64,000 nt of DNA, from assembly GCA_023630585.1 (NCBI GenBank), contig CM042558.1, positions 17,520,800 to 17,584,799 of the forward strand. The letters run 5' to 3'. The notes beneath the pieces are model-generated. The model had not been told where the DNA came from. It did no database searches and worked only from the letters and a program-made list of their open reading frames with translations. Made by a program: the position numbers and the translations under genes. Source of the DNA: Cranoglanis bouderius (Eukaryota; Chordata; Actinopteri; Siluriformes; Cranoglanididae). This document shows positions 42,701-54,100 of this stretch, in pieces (the stretch's first letter is position 1; every line of letters begins with the position of its first letter).

Positions 42701-44453
42701 CGTTCCCACCATTTCTCACACTCGTCATCAAGAGTGTGTGTGTGTGTGTGTGTGTGTGGAAAAATAGAAAACAGCCCTGCAGAAGCAACTGAAAACACCC
42801 AAACCCCAAAAATTAAGCTGATTGAGTGAAGGGATGGGCTATCAGCTGATGACTCGAATTTTCTGTTCAGTCTCAGGACTACCTGAACCAGGGGTGTCCA
42901 ATCTTATCCGGAAAGGGCCAGTGTGGGTGCAGGTTTTCATTCCAACCAAGCAGAAGCTACACCTGATAGTCTATTGAAAGCCAAGATCCACTAATTATAC
43001 AGGTGGATTCAAGTGTGGCTCCTGCTTGATTGGAATGAAAACCAGCACCCACACCGGCCCTTTGCAGAAAAGATTGGACACCCCTGACCTGAACCCTTCG
43101 TGGGTGCAGACACCCTGACCTAAAAACCCTTCGCTCTGAGTCCATTCATTTCCCATCAGGGATTTATTATTATTATTATTATTATTATTTAAAAAGGCCT
43201 GGGAAACTGGGCAACACAAAGCTGTAAAGAAATAACCCAAACTGGGAAATGAAAAATGTTCCCAGTACAACTGATGGCTTAACTAGTCTGTAATTGGTAA
43301 AATACTGAAAGCTGGCTTACAGTTTGTCAGATTAAAAACATACTTCTTTTTAACGTGGCCTGTCCATAGTTCTCAGGTCTTTACCCTATTAAATATATTT
43401 AATGATTAGTAATACTTCGATGAGTTTAGATATGAGGAATATGCTTGATTAAATACTTTTAAATCTGTCAAACATTTCGATTTTAGACTCGAAACGAATA
43501 CTACTATTCATATATTAATTTACTATTAATATACTGTTAATATTATTGTTGTTATTACTACATACAGTACTGTGCAGACGTCTTCGGCACATGCAAAGAA
43601 ATGCTGTGGAGCCAAGATGCCTTCAAAATGAATTAAATCAAACATTTATGCATTTAAAAAAAAATACTATAAAGAGCGATACACAGTAATAAACTAAAGA
43701 AAGTCAGTATTTGGTCTGATAATCCACTGCTTTAACAAACAAATCACTAGGCTCAGGTACACTTTGTGCAGTTTTATAAGCAAATTAGCTGGTTAGTTTT
43801 ACTGAGCATGTTGGAGATTCTGTTTTTTGTCTGAAATATGGACATTTGGAAATATATGTTTTGTAGTGACTCAATAATGCAGAAGTCGTAAAATAAAAAA
43901 AAATGAAATCCGTAACAAAATACTTTTAAAAAAAACAAAACAAAAAAAAAACAAACAAACCCTGTAATTAAAACAACAACAGGATGCCTAAGGCTTTTGC
44001 ACAGCACTGTATACAATTCATTATTTGTGATACTTTAATGATTTTGTTTTGTAGATCTGTAATGTGCTTTATCAAATTTATATGTAAAAATATGTATATG
44101 TAAAACATTGAGATTTTAGGCGCTGTATAAACAAAAATGCAGTATTATTATTATTATTATTATTAGTAGTAGTAGTAGTAGTATTGAAATTATTTCATTG
44201 AATGACTTTAGGTTACATAAATGAACGGAAACTAAACGAATTGAAACAAAGCCCTAATTTGGCATGATGTTATAAATACAGAGTTGATAAACCCACTTGT
44301 TCCGGGTCGGGACAGGACGCCGATGAGCACGGTGAAGCCCAGAGCGACACAATGCGCGGCCACGAGAGCGATTTTGCGCATGCACGCGTGCAGCCAGTAC
44401 TCCCGCATCCCGAGCCCCTCACCGACCGGACTGTACTCCACTCCCTGCCGCAT
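39730..44453 (-). CDS. cyb561d1: Cytochrome b561 domain-containing protein 1
   Basis: Three coding exons on the - strand: 44453-44297, 41746-41709 and 40233-39730, phases matching, 232 aa (human about 229). Multi-pass membrane protein of the cytochrome b561 family, which uses two haems to move electrons across membranes (ascorbate or ferric reduction in characterised members). The four haem-ligand histidines are present: VAAHCVALGF, FSWHPL (in the 38-nt exon 2), ETWHSLLG and LYHATCGL. About six hydrophobic segments are seen. It is closer to D1 than D2: RPGTS-LFSWHP, SEHPHLETWHS and the C-terminus FLPKKK. An in-frame ATG at 44471 would add six residues, but the ATG at 44453 has the better context. 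Located just downstream of atxn7l2 in the same orientation, as in human 1p13.3. Confidence 0.92.
42556..42700. repeat. MITE-like repeat in cyb561d1 intron 1
   Basis: 'ttgccttgcagaagtatttac' is followed by 'ttccatattttgtagtgtta' and 'actgggattttatgtcataa'. I recognise this as the end region of a dispersed Tc1/mariner-type fish MITE. The other terminus is not clear; a (GT)n follows at 42733-42759. Confidence 0.5.
42889..43086. mobile_element. hAT-type MITE, 198 bp, with intact 8-bp target duplication
   Basis: The left terminus is CAGGGGTGTCCAATCTTATC. The right terminus on the opposite strand is CAGGGGTGTCCAATCTTTTC, and the inverted match continues inward (AAAGGGCC, GTGGGTGC, TTTTCATTCCAA). 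The element is flanked by identical octamers ACCTGAAC at 42881-42888 and 43087-43094, the length hAT transposases generate. No coding capacity. It lies in cyb561d1 intron 1. Confidence 0.9.
43563..44011. mobile_element. Tc1/mariner-like non-autonomous element, ~449 bp
   Basis: The left end is TACAGTACTGTGCAGACGTC. The right end read on the opposite strand is TACAGTGCTGTGCAAAAGCC, and both continue toward TT(C/A)GGC. The terminal TA on each side fits a TA target duplication. The interior has 'tgcagttttataagcaaatt', also found at the extreme right of the window. No transposase. Located in cyb561d1 intron 1. Confidence 0.7.
44141..44182. repeat. (ATT)n-(AGT)n microsatellite
   Basis: About eight ATT units followed by about six AGT units. 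Confidence 0.7.
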
Positions 44454-44760
44454 GTCCGCCTTTATATACATATATATATCTATATCTCTCCTGATTAGTG
44501 TAGCTCAAGTCGGAGCCGAACACACAAGCCAGAGCTGTCCTGACCAGAAACACCGAGCGTGAAGTGCTATCCGTGCTGTGATCATGTTAGACCGGGATCC
44601 CTCTTCTTCTTCTTCTTCTTCTTTTTACTCTGGCGCGGAGGTGACATGCGAGCCGAAACAAAACATGGAACGGACAAGTGCTGCCACTTCCGGGTGCGGT
44701 TGACGCGCGCGCGTCGCTAATTCGTGTCCTTTCAAATAAATAAAAGAGTATACGGGTGTG
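44454..44760 (-). promoter_or_regulatory. Probable cyb561d1 promoter region
   Basis: Upstream of the start codon on the - strand lie a TATATAAAG stretch (44457-44465, too close to the ATG to be a normal TATA box for this start), a (TTC)n run near 44603-44623, an ETS-like site (ACTTCCGG on the + strand, 44686-44693) and a CG-only run near 44705-44715. The ETS site with CpG richness is the most plausible core promoter. The exact start site is unknown. Confidence 0.45.
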
Positions 44761-45012
44761 GAGACGTTAAACGTCGAGTGACAGCGACGCCCCTTACAGC
44801 AACTCGATCATCACAAGGGACATTTTAAATACCTTCATAGTTGTGGCCCATCCCGCGGGGAGGGAAGTGTCTTCTGTATGGGCGATACCATCATGTCGCC
44901 AAAAACAGGGGGTGAATTGGCCATGTCAAACAGAAAAGGCGTGGCTCACGCTGTTTCACGGCAACATCAGCCTACTACTACTACTAATAATAATAATAAT
45001 AATCTTAATAGT

Positions 45013-46189
45013 ACAGATTTACAATACAAATCTTTTTTGTATTGTAAATACAGCTTACAGATGCAATATTTGCTTTGAGAATGTTGATGGAGAAGTACAG
45101 AGAGGGTCAGAAAGAGCCGCACTGTGTCTTTGTAGATTTAGAGAAAGCGTATGACAGGGTGCCAAGAGAGGAGCTGTGGTATTGTATGAGGAGGTCTGGA
45201 GTGGCAGAGAAGTATGTTAGAGTGGTGCAGGATATGTATGAGAGCAGTAGGACAATGGTAAGGTGTGCGGTAGGTGTGACAGAGGAGTTCACGGTGAAGG
45301 TGGGACTGCATCAAGGATCGGCTCTGAGCCCCTTCTTGTTCGCGGTGGTGATGGACAGGCTGACAGATGAGGTCAGACAGGAATCTCCATGGACTATGAT
45401 GTTTGCGGATGACATTGTGATCTGTAGTGAGAGCAGGGAGCAGGTGGAGGAAACTCTAGAGAGGTGGAGGTTTGCTCTGGAGAGAAGAGGAATGAAGGTT
45501 AGTCGCAGCAAGACAGAATACATGTGTGTGAATGAGAGGGATCCAAGTGGAACAGTGAGGTTACAGGGAGAAGAGATAAAGAAGGTGCAGGATTTTAAGT
45601 ACTTAGGGTCAACAGTCCAGAGCAACGGGGAGTGTGGAAAAGAGGTGAAGAAGCGTGTGCAGGCAGGTTGGAATGGGTGGAGAAAAGTGTCAGGTCTGTT
45701 GTGTGATAAAAGAGTACCAGCAAGAATGAAAGGAAAGGTGTACAGGACAGTAGTGAGACCAGCGATGTTGTATGGTTTGGAGACAGTTGCACTGAGGAAA
45801 AAACAGGAGGAAGAGTTAGAGGTAGCAGAGCTAAAGATGTTGAGGTTCTCTTTGGGAGTGACGAGGATGGATAGGATCAGGAATGAGTACATCAGGGGGA
45901 CAGCACATGTGAGATGTTTTGGAGACAAAGTTAGAGAGGCCAGGTTGAGATGGTTTGGACATGTTCAGAGGAGGGAGAGTGAATATATCGGTAAAAGGAC
46001 GCTGAGGTTAGAGCTGCCAGGCAGAAGACCAAAGAGGAGGTTTATGGATGTAGTGAAGGAGGACATGAAGGTAGTCGGTCTGAGAGAAGAGGATGCAGGG
46101 GATAGGGCTAGATGGAGGCAGATGATTCGCTGTGGCGACCCCTGAAGGGAACAGCCGAAAGGAAAAGAAGACGACAGATTTACAATACA
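45013..46189 (+). mobile_element. 5'-truncated RTE-like LINE with 16-bp target duplication
   Basis: An uninterrupted reverse-transcriptase reading frame, open from 45048 and ending in TGA at 46143-46145, carries family blocks in order: FVDLEKAYDRVPREELW, HQGSALSPFLFAVVMD, the catalytic FADD motif, RSKTEYMCV, KYLGSTVQ, and the C-terminal GHVQRR / RWRQMIRCGDP region. The endonuclease and N-terminal RT are missing, so it is 5'-truncated. The short 3' tail (ctgtggcgacccctgaag, gaacagccgaaagg) ends at a repeat of ACAGATTTACAATACA. That 16-mer is present at 45013-45028 and 46174-46189 and is read as the target duplication. RTE is my best clade assignment; no stops or frameshifts suggest a recent insertion. 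Confidence 0.85.
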
Positions 46190-46830
46190 TCTACTATCAA
46201 TAATAACTCAATTACTTATACTACGACAAATAATAATACACAATTATAATAAATTATACTACTGCTAATAATCATATTACAGATTTACAATATATACCAC
46301 TACTAATATTGACACTAGAAATAATATAAATATAGATTTATAATAATAAATAAAACTCGTACTACTACTAATATATAATTCTACTATTACTACTACTAAT
46401 AATATATATTTATAATGCTACTCATAATAATAGTACCACTAATATACTAATACTACTGTTACTACTACTAATAATCATATTACAGATTTACAATAATACC
46501 AATACTACTCATATTACTACTATTACTTCTAGTAATAATAAAAAATGTATATTACTACTACTATTAAATCATATTACAGAGTTACAATAATTAATACTAC
46601 TACTGCTCATAACAATTACTAATACAAATACTATTAGCTCTATGATTAACAGTAATAATACAAAATTACAACTACCAATAACTACTGCTATTACAATAAA
46701 AAAACAAAAACAAAATAATACTACTAATACTACAAATAGTAATATTACTACTACTAATAAAATGAGAAAATAACGAATGACATTACAAAATGATAAACAA
46801 TAAATCAGTAAAAAAATGGTAATAATACAC
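46190..46830. repeat. TAC/TAA trinucleotide-rich array
   Basis: About 640 bp made almost wholly of TAC, TAA, AAT and ACT triplets. The motif ACAGATTTACAAT recurs near 46279 and 46482, with a variant near 46576. A short piece of the same array lies left of the LINE (44980-45012), so the LINE appears to have landed inside it. Confidence 0.7.
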
Positions 46831-47084
46831 ACTCACTGTTTCAAGTATAAAGAATATTTTAATCCATTTTTATAAATCAACATTTATATAGCAGCATGTC
46901 CAGTAGATTGTGAGGTATTTCTGAATTCACGGAGAAATTCACTCCCCCATCATCTGCCTTTCACTCGCACTCACATTCATATATTGGCTTTGTAAAAGGA
47001 CCATCGTCATAATGATCCACACTGGTCTAACACTTCCAGTCTAACAGACACACAACACACTCGAACTCGCACTCACACACGCAG

Positions 47085-47124
<40 letters not shown>

Positions 47125-47185
47125 GTCTGGAGACTTGGGTCCACAGTCCATACAAGTTCGCAGTGCTCCCCAGTTAGTGGCTTGC
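46831..47185 (-). other. atxn7l2 3' flank, with (CA)n at 47090-47120
   Basis: Likely 3' UTR and flank of atxn7l2. Contains a (CA)n run near 47092-47120 and nothing else recognisable. Confidence 0.45.
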
Positions 47186-49848
47186 TCAGCGATGGAGTTT
47201 TGGCTGTGAAGAAAAGCAGGCAGTCAGCACCACAGAAATGCATCGTACAGTCCAGGTAACTGTTCAGAAATAACCTGTTATGCCTTCGTTTTTTTGTGTA
47301 GCTAAGTTAGTGGCTCAGCTGTTTTGTTACCACTTTTAGCAAAACCACAGGAAATGTAAACTGTGATGCGCAACTGGAATTCGAAAAAATGCCTTCAAAG
47401 TATTGCTGTATGATATATGAAAGCCTCAGCTGTTAAGATTTTAACATGAGCAAGTAATTTGCATTCAATTCTTTGTCACAAATGTACACAGTAAATGTGC
47501 AAGTGTGGCCACAGAGCTACAGGGACTTTACTAGCACTAGTGTACAGCAGTAAGACACTGCACAGGTACAATCCCCCATGGTTTACTCCCTCACCTTGGG
47601 CGCACTGAGCTTCTTCTCCCCTCCTACGGGCAGCGGTGCTCCTTTGCTCTCTTTCCAGGGGTAGAAGCCGGAGTGAGGGGGGGTGGGCAGCCGGTGCGCT
47701 TTGGAGGGGGGAGATGAGTCGCTGCTCTTGCGTTTCTTGCCCAGGCCTCTGTGCTCGTATCCAGGAGGCCTGCCGTGGTGTCCTGAGTTTCCTGCTCGCC
47801 CGGATGCGCCTGGCTCCGTGGGCGAGGCTCGGCCCGGCGTATGAGTCCGCTTAAATGGCCACGGCTCGGCCCGGCTCTGCTTGTGGCCGGGCGAGAGCGA
47901 GCCGTTAGTCTGTCCGTGAGATGATGGCGGCGCTAAAGCTGGAATCTGAGGTGGCGCTGTTTTTCCAGAGCCGAGCGGCCGGGCTCGGTCCCGATCCGGG
48001 CTCACACAGTTCCTGTCCGGGCTGACCGTGTCGGCCTCGCTCAGAGAGCCTTTCCGCTTTGCGGGAGCGGCCGGTTCAGCCCGCTCCGTTTCCCTGAGAC
48101 GCAGCTGCTGCTTGCTGGGTCTGCCGACGGGGTTTCTGGACCGCCCCGTGCCCGGCTGCGTGGCAGTCTGAGCGGGTTTGGAGTGCGCCGCGGACTGGGA
48201 ACCTCCCGATTTCTCGGACTGAGTCGAAGCCCGGCTGCTGGAGGAGCTGTCCCTGCCTGCTCCGTGCGAAGAAAATGAAGACGACTTGAGGGAGGTGGCA
48301 CTGGGATTTCCCGCCCTCTGCTTGGAATGATGGGAAGTGAAGGATGGGGAGGAGGGAATGGCTAAAGGCTTGGCTGAGGAGCTCTGGGACTGAGGCTCGG
48401 ATGCTTGAGGTATTTTCCTAAAGAGGGGGGGGGAAAGTAGGTAGATACAGCATTAATAAGCGGTTTCGAGTTTCTCTCGCTCAGATGGAGAGTGCTGTTA
48501 AACAGAGATTAAAAAAGGCAGCATCTGGTTTATGTACTTATGTATGTAATTAGGGACAGCCGGAGTAAACGTCTTTTACCAGAGAAATCCAGCAATCTGA
48601 TGCACACAAACAAACATCAGAACTCATTATTCAGCAGTCCGCCACCATCAGCTTATCGTTAGGCTTAAATTATGCAGCGTGTCCCCCATACATGTCCCTT
48701 TGTACGTTACTATAGAAACAAGCACTTTAAATAATCAGTTAAATTATTAAATGAAGCCAGGTGTATTGTGAAGGAGACACTCACTTCCACAGGTGAGAGC
48801 TGAGGTGACTCTCCACCATGGCACTCACAGCGGACCGCAGGTGATGAAGCCGCCTGTCGAATGTGAAGACGCCGTGACCCAGAGCAAAACTACCAAATGT
48901 ACACACCTGAAAGAGAAAAAACAAACTATGATTAATTCACGCTTTTGTTTCTCATACATACAGTACTGCTCTGTACAGGCATCTTAAGCCAGGCAAAAAT
49001 ATTAAAACGTTAAAAGGTTATTGATATCCTGCGAGGGAGTCGAACACGGGGTCGTTTCGCAGACGTCTCCTCGGGTGCCCCAGACGCTCAATTTATTTAT
49101 TCAATTCCAGGCTCGGCACATCCGATTTAACTTACGCCCTGCTCGGCCGAGCCAGGTGTGCTAGCGCTGGAATTTAAACACGTGGTTGTGCTGGACGGCA
49201 GCTTAAATACTCCGACAGACTTTTAATCAAATCTCAAAGAGAGAGTAAGCTGAGGGCAGAAAATGCAGTGGAAGAGCCAGGAAACTGCATCTGATGAACA
49301 ATAGTTAAAGGTCATTTCCTTAAGAGACAAAAAGAAATCCAGGCAAACGCTCGCTCAGCATCTGGCACCGACGTCAAAACCTCGACTGTGAGACGTCTTA
49401 AGAAATGGGTTTGGAGGCAGCGGGGCAGCGAAGGCCGAGGGAGTTCAGTAGAGAATCATGAATCTGAGTAGAGAAATATAAGGTGTTTCTGTGCAAGTGG
49501 TTGTGTCACAGTCAGGGGTTCATTTCAACCAAATCTGATCAAACTCAATGGCAGGATGAATGCTGACGAATATAAAAAAAGGTCTGAGTGATAAAAAAAT
49601 AATGTGATCTCGTCAGTCCTGTTGGTTTTTGTGTATATAAATATAGAAAATACAGTCTGTTAGGTACCGCGAGTGGTTTGGGATGCCAGGGGCTGGAGGG
49701 CCAGTCGGCAGGTTCGTCATTGCCTTCTCCCTCACTCTCGTCACTGGAGATTCGACACTGAGTGAGAGGGGAGGACGCCCGAGCCACACCCTCCTCCCGA
49801 ACCGCCCTCTCCTCGTCGGGGGCGTTCTCCGATAACGTTCGCGTCCTG

Positions 49849-49917
<69 letters not shown>

Positions 49918-51076
49918 AAATATACACAAAATTAGAGAACAAGGAAAAAATAAATACACCGCCCAACAAAATGTATTTATGAACTTATTAGATACACACT
50001 TTTGCTCAGATAAAATAATTATTGTTATTTTGCTTAAAATTGTAATAATTAATATCACAGTTATCCTGAGAGGTAAAGCTTTCTGACTCGGATTTGAGAA
50101 ATAAAAAACAGTGTGACTCGGACGCGAGAGACGGAGTCCCCCGACCCGGACGCGAGAGACGGAGTCCCCCGACCCGGACGCGAGAGACGGAGTCCCCCGA
50201 CCCGGACGCGAGATATAAAACTTTCTGACTCTGATGCGAGAGAAAAGTTCTCTGACTCGGATGCCAGACATGAAGGTCTCTGACTCTGACGCGAGATATA
50301 AAACTCTCTGACTGAACACGAGAGCGGAGATGCTCTGACTCGGGTTCTTACCTGAAGGCAGGAGAGTTGCTCAGGGGTCTCCTGCAGAGCGGCGCGGTGT
50401 TCGGCTCTCTGGGAGTCTCGGGGCTCGGGGACTGAGCGGCCGATTCCTCGTGGCTCTGAACGCTACGCTCTCGATTTTTCGAGACCATCTTCAGCTCCGC
50501 CACCAGCTGGTCAAAGTTCTTACTTCGGCCTACGACCTTCCGCCGCTGGTGAATGGAGTGGATCTGATGGAGGGAAAGAGAATAAAGATGTTCATTCGCA
50601 TTGTATTCGGCTGAAGAGAAAAACAGGCGTCGGCATGAGCACTCTGTACACATCAGAGATCCAGTTTGAGACTGAAATTTAAACAGAATTGTGCTAGTTT
50701 TTGCAAACATTGACGAGTTCTGGTTGCGTGAACGCTGGCATTTCTGACAGCTGCTGCTTGTTGGATATTTCTTTATTTATTTTAAAATCTCAATGCAGTT
50801 TGAGTTATTCAAAAATACCTGAGCAATTTTTTTTAGTGCTGGCATATTTTCAGTTCTTCCTTTTTTCCAACTTGCAAATCAAAAAAAAAAATCAAAATAA
50901 GGCACTGTTGACCAAGTTGGACAAAGGACAGAGGGTCATTTCCTGTAATTCCTTCCTCATTTCCTGTTAGTCATGTCCATGTAACTTCCTGTCAGCCTAC
51001 AGATGTAGACATTAATCTCAAACATTTCTGTTTAACCTTACGGTACATAGCTCACATCAAACATAATGGGTAAAGG

Positions 51077-51126
<50 letters not shown>

Positions 51127-54100
51127 CAAACATTTGGTTTCACAGCCTTAAAAACTAATTTTAGCAGCTGTTGTGGTCATAACTGAGGCAATATTAAGAC
51201 TACTGCAAGCATCACGTCGATTTCTTATTAAAGATGTCGTCCATTAAAGAAAATTAGTCCAGAAATGGCGTAATCGTGGTCAGTGTTAACAGAATTAGCA
51301 TTTTCGGTAGAAGGAGAGGGAACTCACATTGCAGGTTAACAGCCGCGTACAAACTTTCTTCCTCTCTGGATCCAACACGCCACAGTGTTTGTCCAGGTCA
51401 CACTCTTTTTCTGCATTAAGTGGAGACAAGAGACATTTTTGTCCATTTTTTAAAATCTGTTTTAAGTTAACCATAATGACAGTTAAAGATAAAAATGACA
51501 AATGTGTGTGTTCACATATGAGATATGGTTCAAATATGGAGGCGTGCAAAATAGTTACATTCTACTTCGATATCACACCGATATGTGCTTACTTGAGGTC
51601 TTATATGGCCGGTTGCTGCGGGCGTGCGGTGCCGCGGCGTTGGTTGAGCCAGACTCCGCTCTCTGGGCCGGGGACTTCTCGGTGGAGCCTGGTGAGGGTC
51701 GGCTTGGCGACGGGCCTCCGTAGGGCCACGGCGGGTCTCTGAGACTCGGGGGAGGAGAGCTACGCGGGGGCTCCAGTGGCGGAGGCTGCTTGAAGACGGT
51801 GGACTCTGAGTGACCAGAACTGGACGTCTTTTCCAGAGGCGAAAGGCTGCGCGAGAAGACAAGCAACACCGAAGACAAAGACGAAGATTTCAGTTAGAGA
51901 GAGTCATGGCAAACAGACGTGATTTAATCTAGAGGACATTTTGCCACTTATTCGAGTTCTCAGAACTGTTGAAGCCCTTCAAAGCTGACCCGGTTAAGTC
52001 TGAGGTTTAGCTTAATCTGTGTCCAGCTCTAAAAGAGAGAGGGGGAAAAAAAGCTCTCTTTTAGCAAGAAAACCCCCAAAAATTACGCGTCTTACCGAAC
52101 TCCGTCCTTGGGAGTCTTGGTGTGTTTAAACTGAGGTGGAGTGGAGGGCGACTGGGGCGAAGGGCGTGCCGCTCCTCCGCTCTGGCTCTTTCCACTCCAG
52201 CTGCCAGCACCGTGCCCAACGGTGGGCGGGGCGTGTCCGTGGCGGGCGTGTGAGCGCTGCTGGCCGGCCGGCGGTGTGGAGCGCAGGTGTGCATAGAGCT
52301 TCCCGACCGAGCCATGCCTCCTCTCACAATGCTTCTCGAACGCCTGCGGCTTCACCACCTGACTGCAGTGGCTGCACACCACCAGGTAAAAGTCGTCGTG
52401 TCCCGGATAGTGACCGAAGATCGACATATCTGTGAAGATGATCGCTGTTCTTGAATTTTTTTTCTCTTTTGTTACACCATTAAACAGAAAAAAAACAAAA
52501 AAAAAAAAACATTTTCATTTGGACACTACAGATAGAGCGTGAAAACTTCCGCATACTAAAACCGCTGTACTTAAAGCAGCCATGTAGATTGACATGTAGA
52601 GTCAATTTATGCACATTTTTAGGGAACCGATGACACTGGATGTGAAAAGAGCAGAAAAGGATGAATCCATACCCTCCTTCCTCAGCGTCATGGTTTCCGT
52701 CGTTTTTTTGCCATTCTTGCTGCAATCGTCTCCATCGGACCCTAAAGAAAAAAAAAAAAGAAAGCTCAGAGTGAGTTTCCATTCAGAGATCGAGTTTTGC
52801 AAAGACAGACTTGTGTTTGAAATATAACACGACCATAATCGTCGCACATTTTTCTTCACGTTTCTGAGGCTAACAAGATTTTTGGATGGAAATTAACATA
52901 CGGCTGGATTCCTCGGATTAAACCAACAGGAAATGATCAGAGACTGTTTTATAAATCCCGTCCCCTCATGCACTCCTGCCGGAAATCGCCGTCTGCCCTG
53001 TTCCGCATACATGAACTCACGGAGACCTGTGATTGGCTAGCGTCACTGTGATTCACACCCATTTTTTTTTTTTGCTCTCTAGACTCCTCGATTCGATATC
53101 AGTTTTATCTTCAGATTGTTCGTCCTGTACAATAATCCTGTAGTTACAACATTCGTGTTAAGTAGAGCTCTCTGCCGAACAGCTTCGTGACGTAATAAAG
53201 GTGATGCTTTGCTCCCGAGACTCCATGGCCAGAATTATTGAACTTAGAACTCAAGATTTCAAAAATGATAAAACCAGATTCACGTTTCGTAACTCGATTA
53301 TTAGAGCTCACCGCTGAACGACCGACGTTTCCCCGTTACCTCATGCATCCGTGTTTGTTTGCGCATGCAGATTAGCCCAATGAATAAACTCACACCAAGT
53401 GTCTTAGTGAACTGTGAATGTTAAACTGCTTAGTACTCTCTCGGTCTGGTGTTAATCTGCAATCGTGAGACGCCTCCAGACGGCACTTCCTCTCGACCAC
53501 TATGGAGTCATGTTTTCCAGGAAGTAGTGTCAGGATGCTGGCTTCATTCCACAATAGGAAGTGGAGTAAAATTCTCGCGTGTCCAGAAACATGAGAACCT
53601 TTCACATGAAAATCTAGGAAAGGCCTTGTGGTGTGTTCACCGATCATTTTCATTCCCACTATCTGGAAAGCGCTGAACATGCTGGTCATGATGCCTTCAG
53701 ATTGGTTAGAGATTATGGGGGACCTTCATCATCGGGTTGGGACAGAGATTAGATTAGTCCTGAGCAGGGATTTAGTCATGTTTCTGGAAAGGTATATATA
53801 TATATATATATTTTACAAACAGCTCATAAGCATGAAGACGTGTGAAGGGAGAAGTCATGTATTGAGCACATATTGAGGTTGTTATCCCCTTGTGTGGGGA
53901 GAAAGTCCAGCTTGTGTACCTGTAGCTCCAGGTACGTGTTAAGTGATGCCATGTAGGTGTCAAGTGCTGAATCCCAAATCCTCCATACTTCCTTTATAGG
54001 TGCACTACACAGGGTCGTGTAACTAACGTTGTTTATGACCCATGTAGTGCACTTTGAGCCATTTGAGATTCAGCTAAGGTTATGGGTGGGACACGGCGCC

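Noticed and set aside
45311..45928. 205-codon frame on the - strand
   Set aside because: Antisense shadow of the RTE-like reverse-transcriptase gene on the + strand, which has the real motifs (FADD).
49021..49085. tRNA-like B-box (gttcgactccc on the - strand)
   Set aside because: No acceptor-stem pairing or A-box at the right distance could be found. It may be chance or a very old SINE head.
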